A stretch of 64,000 bases of DNA from Diploptera punctata (GCA_030220185.1 JASPKZ010003844.1:4508001-4572000), one strand, 5' to 3'. Numbered from the stretch's first letter, positions 11,152 to 23,265 are shown. Numbers and translations are program-made. Notes: generated by a model not told the origin, from the letters alone.

Positions 11152-13250
11152 TCATTGTGTACGTTGACATATGTTGTATTGTGCACATTCGAGTAACAGC
11201 GTAGTGAAGCTTAAAATATATCCTACTATTATAAAACAGAACGTTATTTGCATGTGGGACAAAGAATACTGTACATATTCCTCGTTTGATGAATTTTTCT
11301 CATCTGGATCTACCAGCGTATCATTACTTAGTTTTTCAAACCATATATTTCGAATACGACCACTTTTGAGTTTATAATTATGGTCATCAATTACTTTTGA
11401 TGCGATACCTGATTCCAAAATTCTGTACAATTCTCTGTTGAAAATGTCTACATATATACTTCCCTTGCTGAAATGCGAAGTGATCATCATTAACAAATAT
11501 CCATCTTCGAGTTTACACATTCGCGGATTTTTGTATTCAGTCGAATACCAGTCCGCGTAATAATCTGCGTCCATGTAAGCGAAGTCGCCAGTAATATCCA
11601 CACGGCCAAAGCAGTAATGCCTATCTCTACAAACTTTACGTCTTTTTCTTGCTTCGATAAATCTTTGATCAGAGGATCCTTGGAAGTGATAATCTAAGAA
11701 AGGGTCGAATCCAATCTCAATCCCAGAATCAAGCATCTGTTGGAAATTTTGAATTCTAGGTATTGTACCAGGATTCACAAGGTAGCTAGTGAAGAAAGTC
11801 TGAAATATCGTATTAATGACGAAACTATACCAGATAAATAACAGAAAGAAAACTCTGATGGTAGAAGTGCGAGGTAATTCTGGTGCACTCACTCCCAAGA
11901 TGACAGCCCAAAGTGAAAGAGAGCAACCAGAAACAGACATAAAGACAGCTGTTTCTTTGCGCCTGTACAACAAACATATGTAGGCTTCTATTCTTATTAA
12001 AATAACTGATCCTACTGATGAACAAAGAAATGATATACAAACTTGAAACGAAAATATCCTTGAGAAAGTTGCAAACCGTGAAACCATTCTACCGCAAGGA
12101 ACATACCAATCAAAATGAATAAATCTATAAGGAATAGCTGAATCAGTATAACGTAGCATATCATCTCCCATAGGTATATAACCAAGAATAATATCACACA
12201 TTCCAATAACTAACAATCCCGTGCATTTGGCTATTCTTTCAGAATAGAATAATTCAGCACCAGTGATAGGTTCTTCTTGTTTCATTGTAAGATTAAGCTT
12301 GTCAAACACCAACTTTATAAAATCCATTTCTGCTTCTTGATATCCACTTTTCTTGTGCCATTCTCATTTATTTTTATTTTCCAGTTCTTTAATGGCGTTT
12401 TAACTCTTAAAGGACACCCTTCAAAATTTGACGGAATTTTATTATCAATCGCCTTACATTCCGTTTTTTTCGGATAAGTTGTTGCATTGCACTTATCTAA
12501 AGTGAATATGTCATCAAATTCCATACACCTTTCTTTAGATTGTTTTACTATCCATGTATATGTTTCAATTTCTATTGAAGCCAATGATACTGTTGCAGAA
12601 TGTTTATTATTTATTGAATGAGGTATCATGATAAGAGACTTAAGCACATCATTTCTCTTCCAGTATGTACGTAAAATATTTCCAGCTAAACTTTTTATCG
12701 ATTCATTCATGATATCAGTTACAACAAAAATGAAATTACCACCAGAATTCCAGATTCCTGTTCCTGAAATATCAAACATTTGTTCTTCAAACGTTAACAT
12801 GCCATTTTCTGAAATCACATCACTTGGAGTGAAAATTACATATCCGTCGTCTTTATTTAATTTATTATAGGGTGAATAATTTTCCAACATGCCTGTATAA
12901 TTGTTTAATAACATACCATGTACAGAGATGAATACCGACCAATGAATTGCTTCGTTTACTGTTCTTAAAAGTTCGTTTATTACATCTATTGTTTGAACTT
13001 CATTTGGAAAAAAAGTCCGATGAACATAATTGTTGGTGGAATTTCCTTGTTCTACTACTGGAGTAGCTAGATTTGGTAATGATATGTGTATTTTCTGACC
13101 TGATCTCAAGTAGTAGTGAATGTTTCTCTTTACACAATTCAGAATAGGGTGTTTTTGAACATCGATGTAATCAGTTGCATTCGAAGTTTTCAACTGACTT
13201 ATGAAAAAAATAATTACTACTTCCAGTAACATGTCTCTATTGAATAACAT
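11152..13250 (-). CDS. divergent ionotropic receptor (IR), single-base frameshift
   Basis: Ligand-gated cation channel subunit of the insect variant ionotropic glutamate receptor family, expected on chemosensory neuron dendrites. Start ATG is at 13250, followed by a hydrophobic leader (LLEVVIIFFIS). The first frame runs to 12315. The second (M at 12327) begins inside the S1 ligand-binding lobe (MDFIKLVFDKLNLT), crosses TM1 (about FQVCISFLCSSVGSVILI), the pore/TM2 block (SLWAVILGVSAPELPR, then FFLLFIWYSFVINTIFQTFF) and ends after S2 with TM4 (ITFCFIIVGYILSFTTLLLE) and TGA at 11152. The frames join if one A is added to the AAAA at 12348-12351 (minus), giving about 699 residues, normal for the family, encoded in one exon as in many expanded divergent IRs. 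Ligand unknown. Either a pseudogene or an assembly error. Confidence 0.9.
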
Positions 13251-14419
13251 TATGCATTTAATTTTAAACCAATAATAATACCTTAATAGAAATTTTAAAT
13301 AAACATAACATAACTTTTATTGGAAATTCTGTAGATGTTATGAATTATGATTAACATACTATTTTTCTCCAAGCTATTTATTTTCTGAATTCAGCAATAA
13401 CAAACGAAATTCTTCTCTGTTTATTTCATTTTAAGGAATCATATAAAAGTCAAATTATATTTTTGGGTAAATGTTTATAAGTATTATACTAATGATAAAA
13501 TATAATTTATTTCCAGAAATATTATTTTGTAGCTCACTCGCTAGTGAAATCCATGTTTGTGTTTAGGGTAGGTTGATGATTTTTAAGTTTCTAAAATCCA
13601 AAAACGCATTCAAGTCATGATTCAAGTATGTAAAAGTGACTATATACTCATTACAAGTAACTTAAACGTTGGAAGTTTCTAGAAGCTATATGAAGAACTC
13701 TTACAAGAGTTTAGGCGTATTTTAGCAAATTTGTTTTTTTTATTGCATCATTAAAAATAAATAAAAAAACTGTATGCATAGAATTACAGCAAAAAAATCC
13801 AAACTATGAAAATAACTCGCTCATGGCGATCGTTAGAATTCTCTGGAGAATTATATATAATTTCTAAAGCTTTTTATAACCTATATATTTATATTTTGTG
13901 TCTCTACCAAATTCTTCGTAAATATGTAATATTTTGAATGCATTAATTTCCCCAGAGAATTCACCTACTATAATAATCTACAATGATGAGAAAATAGCTA
14001 GAACTGAGCTCTCTAACGAGCATTACGATTATTGACGAAAATATCTGTAAGCTGTGAATGTCGTATTATTCTGACATAATATTATTTCCAGAATGTTTTC
14101 TCACGTTAACCTAGTAGAAATATACAAGGTGTTACAGAAAAAATGCATAATATTTTATAAAAAGTAAGGGCATTTAATTGCTTGAGAAATTGCCAAAAAA
14201 TTATAAAAGTCGCCCTTGAAAACAGTTGTGGAGAGCAAAAAAAAAAAAAAACTTATTTTCATAGTGGTTTTAATATGATATAGACGTACCTGTAGGTTGA
14301 AAATGTATACAGTTCCTTAAAACTTGGCATAACAATTTCTTAAATTATATTTATGTTATTGAAAATGCCACGAAGTTGAAAATTTTCCGTGATTGGTGTT
14401 TTTGGATGAACTTTTGAAT

Positions 14420-14420
<1 letters not shown>
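13251..14420. other. intergenic upstream of the IR gene
   Basis: AT-rich, with homopolymer A/T runs. No promoter motif can be defended, although the IR promoter should lie at its left end. Confidence 0.4.
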
Positions 14421-14506
<86 letters not shown>

Positions 14507-14507
14507 G
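14421..14507. repeat. (AAT)n microsatellite
   Basis: About 29 perfect AAT units followed by imperfect AATAGT. It generates spurious poly-I and poly-Y ORFs on both strands. Confidence 0.95.
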
Positions 14508-14574
14508 TAATAGTTATAATAGTAATAACAACAATAGTATTTTTCCACACCTGTCAGGTAATTTATTTTTATTG

Positions 14575-14946
14575 AACAGGTTTTGTCCACCGCTGTGGTC
14601 TCGAGGTAGCGTGCTGCCTTGTCACGCAGCGGGCCCGGGTTCGATCCCGGGTCGGGGCAGTTTTTCTGGGTGAGGTTTTTATCGGGGTTTTTCCTCACCT
14701 GTAAGACAAATGTCAGGACAACTTTAAGGCCCAAACGGTCCCCGAAATCATATGGCCATCATCCTTATCATTATCGTCCTTACCATTATCATTATCATCA
14801 TCTCTTCAACCTGTGTGGAAAAATCAACGGGAAGCTACCACACCTACACAAGTCCCTAAGTAAAGCTGCAAGCATAGCATGAAAATGCTATGATTGCAGT
14901 GAAGGACCTGCCTTCGGGCAGAATTACTATGGATGAAACAGGTTTT
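14575..14946 (+). mobile_element. SINE-1 with target-site duplication
   Basis: Full SINE-1 from the tRNA-like head (GTCCACCGCTGTGGTCTCG) to the 3' GGATG tail, element 14585-14936. The direct repeat AACAGGTTTT is at 14575-14584 and 14937-14946. The tRNA-like region has an A box, an anticodon-arm-like CTTGTCACGCAG and a B box GGGTTCGATCCCGG. Confidence 0.9.
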
Positions 14947-14984
14947 AAATGTATACAACTTCTTCCTGTGTCCAATATTACTTA

Positions 14985-15155
14985 TGTTTTGATTCTCTTC
15001 CTCCATTCATCTCTATCCTTCCAGTCGCTATCCTGTTGTGTCCTGTCCTTCATCAAATTCATAATTCGCTCTATCCATGTTTCTGAGGTCCACCTCTTCT
15101 TTTTGTCCGATTTGAAATCCACTTCAAACTCCCAACTGGCAATTTTCAAGATATT
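14985..15155 (-). pseudogene. LINE C-terminal/3' fragment, minus
   Basis: Reverse complement of the fragment type at 3215-3425. The minus strand encodes remnants such as KKRWTSETWIERI and WRDEWRKRI, with gaps. It directly follows the SINE-1 at 14585. Confidence 0.55.
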
Positions 15156-15292
15156 TTAAAGTCCAAATAGTCCCCGAACATCACATTGTATCATCCATAT
15201 ATTATTCACCTTGTTTAAAAATGATTTATAAATATTCAACAAAAACACAGATATTTATGATTACGATTAAAAATCCTAAGACGCAAAATGAA

Positions 15293-15575
15293 ATAAAATA
15301 AAATAAAAAAATCATAACACTTAAAATTATGAATAAGCTGTAACTAAATTAATAACCCTCAGTACACAATGTTGAAATCAAATGAAAAATTAGTACAAAA
15401 TATAATATAGTAATAATAATAATAACCATAATAATGAAATAAAATAAAATAAAAAAATCATAACACTTAAAATTATGAATAAGCTGTAACTAAATTAATA
15501 ACCCTCAGTACACAATGTTGAAATCAAATGAAAAATTAGTACAAAATATAATATAGTAATAATAATAATAACCAG
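15293..15575. repeat. tandem duplication, 146-bp unit
   Basis: Two nearly identical units offset by 146 bases, each holding ATCATAACACTTAAAATTA, AACCCTCAGTACACAATG and a terminal (AAT)n. Very low divergence implies a recent event or an assembly duplication. Confidence 0.9.
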
Positions 15576-16439
15576 TCACCAGGCAAGAGATCTTTGGGCA
15601 GACCCTTCAAACGTTGGATTGAGACCGTAACAGACCACTAGGTCTATCACATGAAAGGAAGAAGAATAATAATAGTAGTAGATCAGAATTTGATTACTTA
15701 TTTTTGAACTGTTTATGACTTGGACAATTCTTGATACAAGAGGCCAGAACATTTTAGCAGGATGGCGAATGAATAGACATTTTAAAGTTAAGACATTCTT
15801 TATGAGTATTACTGAAATTAACATAATATTATTATGATCTTTGAAGTAGCAAGTATCAACTAGGACTTTTTATATTGATACATTACTGATTAAAGTTTGT
15901 TTTAACAGAAATAGTCATCTTCAACAGCTCGTAATACTTAGTACGGAGGGCTTTTGAAACTTACACAAGTACAGAGTGTCGATTTCCTATTTTATTACGA
16001 GATGACAAGAAAGTGCACGGTATGTTTTAAACCATATTCATTCCAATCTAGTATTTATATTTTGGTGTCGTACTTGTACAATCAGGAACAGGATGACTCT
16101 TTTCTTCCTCAAAATTTACAGTTGCGATTACACCGATGAATTTCGAACATGGCAAGGATATCGGTTAATGCTATTTCTTAGATGAAACTGAAGATAGCGG
16201 AGAAGGATTTTTTTTTGTCTAGGTGTTATGCAGTTGTATATTTCTGATATTTCCTTAGAGAATAAAGGAAGTGTTCGATGTTCTATAATCTGGTTCGGTA
16301 ATGAGTCAATAAATAGTATTTTGTCTGTCATTGCATGTTATTGCTTGCGGTGTTCTAGCTGACGATGTATTTATAACAGAAGGATACTATACAGATACTT
16401 AGATCTTCGGAGGACTACTAGATCGCAAAAAAATGAAGA
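15576..16439. other. intergenic, no feature seen
   Basis: No recognisable family or supported ORF. Confidence 0.4.
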
Positions 16440-16690
16440 CATCTTAGAAGAATTACACATGGAACCTTTAGAAAACAAAATTTCTGATTACAAGTCAAGA
16501 TGGATGCAACATGTTCACCGAATGGAAGATCACAGGATACCCAACAAAAATGTTAAGATATCAATCTGCAGGAAGAAGAAGACCAGGACGTCCACTCAAA
16601 AGACTTTTGGATGGTGTTTATCTTGAGGCCGAAACAGGTCAACAAATGGCCTAAATTCGTGAATGTACCATGCTGATGATGATGATGCTT
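16440..16690 (+). pseudogene. LINE 3' fragment with (GAT)n tail
   Basis: The plus strand encodes EELHMEPLENKISDYKSRW, MQHVHRMEDHRIPN and, after a frame change, a Gly/Arg-rich RRRRPGRPLKRLLDG-type segment. This is the LINE C-terminal pattern also seen at 25542-25826 (minus). It ends in GATGATGATG. Confidence 0.65.
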
Positions 16691-16926
16691 GGACTGTATA
16701 TAGAAGATAAGATAAGATGAGTGATAGGTAGAGCTAGGAATTTTAGGTGCTGCACTTTTTTTTTGTTACTATATTGTTCAAATTAGCTAGTATTGCAAAG
16801 AAAACATTAAATAAATGCCCCTAACTGTGTTTTAGTTGCACCTTTTTGCACCTTTTCTTTAATGGAAGCACATTTTGCACCTCTTCAAACCTTTTTTGTC
16901 TCCTTTGGAGAACATTTTATTACCAA

Positions 16927-16930
<4 letters not shown>

Positions 16931-16981
<51 letters not shown>
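16931..16981. repeat. (TA)n microsatellite inside the hAT element
   Basis: Two AT runs separated by a single phase change. Confidence 0.9.
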
Positions 16982-16982
<1 letters not shown>

Positions 16983-17220
16983 ATTACTTTTATTCAAATA
17001 CGATTTCAAGGGTTGGTAACGATATGTGGTATCAGTCCACATCACATTACTTCCACTTCAGGCTATTCCTTTTAAATTAGTTTGCGCCTCATTGCACCAC
17101 AGTTATGCGAAAGCTATTGTTCAAGCAAGGAAGGTTGTTGAGTGCGTGAATAAATGTTTCAGTTCAAAATAATATTTGACTAGTGCGGTCTGCTATTTTT
17201 CTGAGTTACCAGTATACAGT

Positions 17221-17370
17221 ATGCCGAAACCGAAAGTGAACTCGTATAAACTACGTGATATTGTTAAAAAGTTTAGTGCAGATGGAATTCAGAGTGACGG
17301 ATCTGTTATCAGGTGCATTCTTTGCGATATTTCAATAACAATTGATGCATTCGTGTTACGTAACATATAA
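17221..17370 (+). pseudogene. hAT transposase N-terminal fragment (BED-like zinc finger)
   Basis: Begins at the ATG at 17221 with MPKPKVNSYKLRDIVKKF, then FSADGIQSDGSVIRCILC. The Cys-x2-Cys pair resembles the first half of the BED or CGGBP1-like DNA-binding zinc finger that opens many insect hAT transposases. The expected His-rich second half and the whole catalytic RNase H-like domain are missing; the frame stops at 17370. It lies between hAT terminal repeats, which supports the assignment. Confidence 0.65.
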
Positions 17371-17767
17371 GTACTTACACAGACTCTTTAATATAAGGCA
17401 ACGTGCGTGAATTTTGTGTCATTAGTTACTTGTAATTGGTTTTGGTAATCTTTAATGATTATTTACATGGTAAATTTGCAACTTTTATTTAAAAAATTGC
17501 ACCTTTTTCTGTTAAATTAAAGCACCTTTTTTGCACCTTTTTCACAAAAATTTTGCACCTAAAATTCCTAGCTCTAGTGATAGGTATAGAGATCGTTTAG
17601 TGCGGTAAAGAAAGATGTATTTATCCGCTGATGATTCATATTCATTTGTTAAATGTCATGTGCAGTAACATCAAGTGTGAAGTAAGTTTGAAAGTTAAAG
17701 CTGTCTATGTTAATCGAATTTGAAAGGATTTGAAAGAAATGCAATTTCACACATTCAATGTAATTTA

Positions 17768-20675
17768 GGCGGATCCGTGGCCCAAGCGGTTAGACGCTCA
17801 TCTCTCACAGCCGGGGTCTCGGGTTCCCGTCTCGGTCACTCCATGTCGATTTGGGTAGTGGACGAAACTGAGCCTGGTCAATTTTTCACGGCGTTTCTCC
17901 CGTTTCCCATGCCACATATTTCATTCTACCATTTCCCCACACTCATTTCGATTCATTTTATTTATCTGCTCCTATGATGGCGAGTCAGGCGTTGTCTGCC
18001 GGCATTTTTATTATTCACAGACCTTTAATGTAAGGAGCTTCATAGCATCTCATCCCTCGACCTGACCCTGAGTTAAGGAGCTTCATAGCATCTCATCCCT
18101 CGACCTGACCCTGAGTTAAGGAGCTTCATAGCATCTCATCCCTCGACCTGACCCTGAGTTAAGGAGCTTAATAGAATCTCATCCCTCGACCTGACCCTGA
18201 GTTAAGGAGCTTCATAGCATCTCATCCCTCGACCTGACCCTGAGTTAAGGAGCTTCATAGCATCTCATCCCTCGACCTGACCCTGAGTTAAGGAGCTTCA
18301 TAGCATCTCATCCCTCGACCTGACCCTGAGTTAAGGAGCTTCATAGCATCTCATCCCTCGACCTGACCCTGAGTTAAGGAGCTTCATAGCATCTCATCCC
18401 TCGACCTGACCCTGAGTTAAGGAGCTTCATAGCATCTCATTCCTCGACCTGACCCTGAGTTAAGGAGCTTCATAGCATCTCATCCCTCGACCTGACCCTG
18501 AGTTAAGGAGCTTCATAGCATCTGATCCCTCGACCTGACCCTGAGTTAAGGAGCTTCATAGCATCTCATCCCTCGACCTGACCCTGAGTTAAGGAGCTTC
18601 ATAGCATCTCATCCCTCGACCTGACCCTGAGTTAAGGAGCTTCATAGCATCTCATCCCTCGACCTGACCCTGAGTTAAGGTGCTTCATAGCATCTCATCC
18701 CTCGACCTGACCCTGAGTTAAGGAGCTTCATAGCATCTCATCCCTCGACCTGACCCTGAGTTAAGGAGCTTCATAGCATCTCATCCCTCGACCTGACCCT
18801 GAGTTAAGGAGCTTCATAGCATCTCATCCCTCGACCTGACCCTGAGTTAAGGAGCTTCATAGCATCTCATCCCTCGACCTGACCCTGAGTTAAGGAGCTT
18901 CATAGCATCTCATCCTCGACCTGACCCTGAGTTAAGGAGCTTCATAGCATCTCATCCCTCGACCTGACCCTGAGTTAAGGAGCTTCATAGCATCTCATCC
19001 CTCGACCTGACCCTGAGTTAAGGAGCTTCATAGCATCTCATCCCTCGACCTGACCCTGAGTTAAGGAGCTTCATAGCATCTCATCCCTCGACCTGACCCT
19101 GAGTTAAGGAGCTTCATAGCATCTCATCCCTCGACCTGACCCTGAGTTAAGGAGCTTCATAGCATCTCATCCCTCGACCTGACCCTGAGTTAAGGAGCTT
19201 CATAGCATCTCATCCCTCGACCTGACCCTGAGTTAAGGAGCTTCATAGCATCTCATCCCTCGACCTGACCCTGAGTTAAGGAGCTTCATAGCATCTCATC
19301 CTCGACCTGACCCTGAGTTAAGGAGCTTAATAGAATCTCATCCCTCGACCTGACCCTGAGTTAAGGAGCTTCATAGCATCTCATCCCTCGACCTGACCCT
19401 GAGTTAAGGAGCTTCATAGCATCTCATCCCTCGACCTGACCCTGAGTTAAGGAGCTTCATAGCATCTCATCCCTCGACCTGACCCTGAGTTAAGGAGGCT
19501 TCATAGCATCTCATCCCTCGACCTGACCCTGAGTTAAGGAGCTTCATAGCATCTCATCCCTCGACCTGACCCTGAGTTAAGGAGCTTCATAGCATCTCAT
19601 CCCTCGACCTGACCCTGAGTTAAGGAGCTTCATAGCATCTCATCCCTCGACCTGACCCTGAGTTAAGGAGCTTCATAGCATCTCATCCCTCGACCTGACC
19701 CTGAGTTAAGGAGCTTCATAGCATCTCATCCCTCGACCTGACCCTGAGTTAAGGAGCTTCATAGCATCTCATCCCTCGACCTGACCCTGAGTTAAGGAGC
19801 TTCATAGCATCTCATCCCTCGACCTGACCCTGAGTTAAGGAGCTTCATAGCATCTAATCCCTCGACCTGACCCTGAGTTAAGGAGCTTCATAGCATCTCA
19901 TCCCTCGACCTGACCCTGAGTTAAGGAGCTTCATAGCATCTCATCCCTCGACCTGACCCTGAGTTAAGGAGCTTCATAGCATCTCATCCCTCGACCTGAC
20001 CCTGAGTTAAGGAGCTTAATAGAATCTCATCCCTCGACCTGACCCTGAGTTAAGGAGCTTCATAGCATCTCATCCCTCGACCTGACCCTGAGTTAAGGAG
20101 CTTCATAGCATCTCATCCCTCGACCTGACCCTGAGTTAAGGAGCTTCATAGCATCTCATCCCTCGACCTGACCCTGAGTTAAGGAGCTTCATAGCATCTC
20201 ATCCCTCGACCTGACCCTGAGTTAAGGAGCTTCATAGCATCTCATCCCTCGACCTGACCCTGAGTTAAGGAGCTTCATAGCATCTCATCCCTCGACCTGA
20301 CCCTGAGTTAAGGAGCTTCATAGCATCTCATCCCTCGACCTGACCCTGAGTTAAGGAGCTTCATAGCATCTCATCCCTCGACCTGACCCTGAGTTAAGGA
20401 GCTTCATAGCATCTCATCCCTCGACCTGACCCTGAGTTAAGGAGCTTCATAGCATCTCATCCCTCGACCTGACCCTGAGTTAAGGAGCTTCATAGCATCT
20501 CATCCCTCGACCTGACCCTGAGTTAAGGAGCTTCATAGCATCTCATCCCTCGACCTGAACCTGAGTTAAGGAGCTTCATAGCATCTCATCCCTCGACCTG
20601 ACCCTGAGTTAAGGAGCTTCATAGCATCTCATCCCTCGACCTGACCCTGAGTTGGTCACGAGTTGAGGAGAAAGA
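17768..20675 (+). mobile_element. SINE-3 (Leu-like tRNA head) with expanded 3' minisatellite
   Basis: The head GGCGGATCCGTGGCCCAAGCG with GGTTAGACGC and GGTCTCGGGTTCCCG resembles an A box/B box pair from a long-D-arm tRNA. The body includes GAGTCAGGCGTTGTCTGCCGG. The sister copy at 46871-47222 has the same head and body and a single copy of the segment that here is repeated about 61 times (18031-20653). After the array the SINE resumes with TGGTCACGAGTTGAGGAG, matching TGGGCACAGGTTGTGGAT in the sister. The array therefore grew inside one SINE insertion. Confidence 0.85.
18031..20653 (+). repeat. 43-bp minisatellite, about 61 copies
   Basis: Head-to-tail unit TAAGGAGCTTCATAGCATCT followed by CATCCCTCGACCTGACCCTG and AGT. 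Period 43 fits throughout: 2623 bp equals 61 units, with two 1-base deletions (near 18914 and 19300) and one 1-base insertion (near 19497). Rare variants are AGCTTAATAGAATC (18167, 19326, 20015). Not coding: the period is not a multiple of three and no long ORF crosses it. Confidence 0.97.
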
Positions 20676-21462
20676 TATGCAATTTAAATAGGTTACTCTT
20701 AAGAGTCTATATGAGATGCTTAATCTCTTCAGTCCTTTTGTATCCGGAAAGATGGATGAGAGCTTTTCCTTACTCTGTAAACAAATCAAGGTCCCTGTGG
20801 TTTTGTCATGATGTTACATATAACTAGAAACACCCATTCTCCGTATCGAAAAAAAAGCGAAACAATAATCTGCTGTTCCAAGGAAGACATAATCAAACAT
20901 TCCAAAGCATTGATAAATCTGGCATATTATATTCACGTTAAATTCGATGATTTCGTCAAGAGAACTACTAATGTTGTCAGGAGGCTCAGTATTAAACGTA
21001 CGCGTTTTTTTTTTGACTTGCAATTTGTGTATTTAGAATTATTGGTATACCCTCCATTTGGGGTTCATACAATTGGGGGCTATGATGTCTAGCCTTAAGA
21101 TGGCAATCCCATCGTATATCTCACTCTGCGGAACGCCAGTAACGTACCTAGAGGAAATACAGTACTTCATTACTCTCATAGATAACGGAAACAGGACTGT
21201 CCCAACGTTGACAACCTTGGCTAGAAACAGTTACAAACATTTAGGCAGAAACGAAATAATGAAAATAGGAGTTTGGAATCCCAGAGATATCACAAATAAA
21301 AAAGCTAAGCTGGAAAATGAACTAGATAAAATTAATATAGATGTTGCTGTAATTCCAGAAACGAAAGAGAAATTAAAAGGATCAGTCGAATTAGATAAAT
21401 ATATAATGATTTATGATGAGGTATCACGAGAGAAAAGAGCAGCAGCTGGAATTGCAATAAAA

Positions 21463-21833
21463 ATGTAATTATGGTCCACCGCTATGGTCTCGAGGTAGCG
21501 TGCTGCCTTGTCACGCAGCGGGCCCGGGTTCGATCCCCGGTCGGGGCAGTTTTTCTGGGTGAGGTTTTTATCGGGGTTTTTCCTCACCTGTAAGACAAAT
21601 GTCAGGAAAAGTTTAAGGCCCAAACGGTCCCCGAAATCATATGATCATCATCATTATCCTTATCATTATCATCACCATCATCATCCTTCACCGGTGTGGA
21701 AAGCAACGGGAAGCTACCACACCTACAATTCCCTAGTAAAGCTGCAAGCATAGCATGAAAATGCTATGATTGCAGTGAAGGACCTGCCTTCGGGCAGAAT
21801 TACTATGGATACTATGGATGGATGTAATTATGG
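21463..21833 (+). mobile_element. SINE-1 nested in the LINE, with target-site duplication
   Basis: Element 21475-21821 with the 12-bp duplication ATGTAATTATGG at 21463-21474 and 21822-21833. It lies inside the endonuclease region of the LINE, so it is younger. Its head (GTCCACCGCTATGGTCTCG) and 3' end (GGCAGAATTACTATGGAT) are close to the other SINE-1 copies. Confidence 0.93.
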
Positions 21834-22058
21834 AAAGTATTACTCTATAAGCCCAAAATGTATTCAGAAAAGGCAGATCATGTTCAGATTGCATTTTTAC
21901 TGTTAATCAAATAATTGAGAAAAATAGAGAATATAATCTACCAACGTTTATGGCATTTGTAGATCTTGAAAAGGCGTTTGACAAAGTTAACAGAAATAAA
22001 TTGTGGAATATAATGAAACAGAAAGGCGTACCTCAGCACCTAATAACTGCAATAAAAA

Positions 22059-22168
<110 letters not shown>

Positions 22169-23032
22169 AGAAAGAAAATAAAATAACAATAGAAACTGGA
22201 ATAAAAAATAAAAAAGAATACAACAGCAACAATAAATAGAGGTGTAAGACAGTGATGTCCGCTTTCATGCTCCATTTTTAATACTTATCTTGACGATATT
22301 ATATATAATTGGCAGATAAATTTGGACTCACATTTCAAAATAAGAAATAAGATATTAGATACCTTACTTTTTGCAGACGACCAAGTTCTAATATCTAGTT
22401 CAGAAGATGATCTACAGAAATCACTCTTTCAATTAAATAACATTATACAGAATTATAATTTGAAAATATCAATAAGTAAAATGAAAATCTTAGCTTTTAA
22501 GGGCTCGAATACCATGAGAGCGAAAATAATTCTGGAGGGAAAACCCATTGAACAAGTGAACTATTTTAAATATCTGGGTTATGAAATCTCCTATTTTAAA
22601 AATTAAGATCTGTTTAACAAACTTAATTATGTATGTGGCACAATTAAAATAATATTTAAAAACACAAGAATGGAAACAAAACTAAAATTTTATAAAACAG
22701 TGGCAGTCCCCTTACTTTTAGGAGTTGAATACAGAGCATCCGTATGAACCTGACATCTAATGTCAGATGCTACAACTATCTTCTACTTAACGTATAGTGA
22801 GTTAGTGAATGGTAGTGTCATCTTGCTGCACAGGTATGGTTATGGTAGGTCAAGCGAACAATCTCGTACGGTAATTAAAATGTTTATTTCTGCACTGGAT
22901 GAACTTGTTCTCTTAGCACGGGCAAGTTCATACGTCTTTCATATAGTAAACAGGGACTACGCCTCTTCTATTTTGTTCTATTTAATTTATATTAATGAAA
23001 ACGAATATAAATTTAGGAACATTAAAATTAAT

Positions 23033-23265
23033 TTATGAAATTGAGGGGTTACCTGGACTAACGACCTAAATGACTTTAAGTCGTCATTTTACAGATCACA
23101 TTTTCCTATCTATCTATCTAACATTGGGGAATAGCTGCAGCCCTCATTTGAAAGGCTGCGTCGTCCGCTCAATTGAGGCCACATTCAGCTATTCCCGAGT
23201 GATCTGTGAAGTAACTACTTAAAGCCACTTAGGTTGTTAATCCATATAACCCCTCAATTACATAA
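23033..23265. mobile_element. MITE with about 60-bp terminal inverted repeats
   Basis: The left arm (AATTGAGGGGTTA, ACGACCTAAATGACTTTAAG, ACAGATCAC; 23039-23101) is mirrored by the right arm (GTGATCTGT, TTAAAGCCACTTAGGTTGTT, TAACCCCTCAATT; 23203-23259). The loop contains GGGGAATAGCTGCAG...CAGCTATTCCC, a second nested inverted pair. No coding sequence. Target duplication is not clear. Confidence 0.75.

Larger units (their letters stand above)
16721..17584 (+). mobile_element. non-autonomous hAT transposon, intact ends
   Basis: The element spans 16729-17576 (848 bp). It has perfect 22-bp terminal inverted repeats that begin TAGAGCTAGGAATTTTAGG and an exact 8-bp target duplication GTGATAGG at 16721-16728 and 17577-17584. 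Eight-base duplications and a TAGAG-type terminus are hAT hallmarks. GCACCTTTT words recur just inside both ends and may be transposase-binding subterminal repeats. An internal fragment encodes a transposase N terminus (17221-17370), so this is an internally deleted copy of a once coding element. Confidence 0.9.

Noticed and set aside
14356..14734. Poly-Ile and poly-Tyr ORFs
   Set aside because: Translations of an (AAT)n microsatellite joined to SINE-1 sequence.
18031..20653. Regular 43-bp repeats as a CRISPR array
   Set aside because: There are no unique spacers: the repeats are directly head to tail, and the surrounding DNA is an insect SINE.
22760..23038. 92-codon ORF after the LINE
   Set aside because: No recognisable motif; it lies between a dead LINE and a MITE, with composition like the surroundings.
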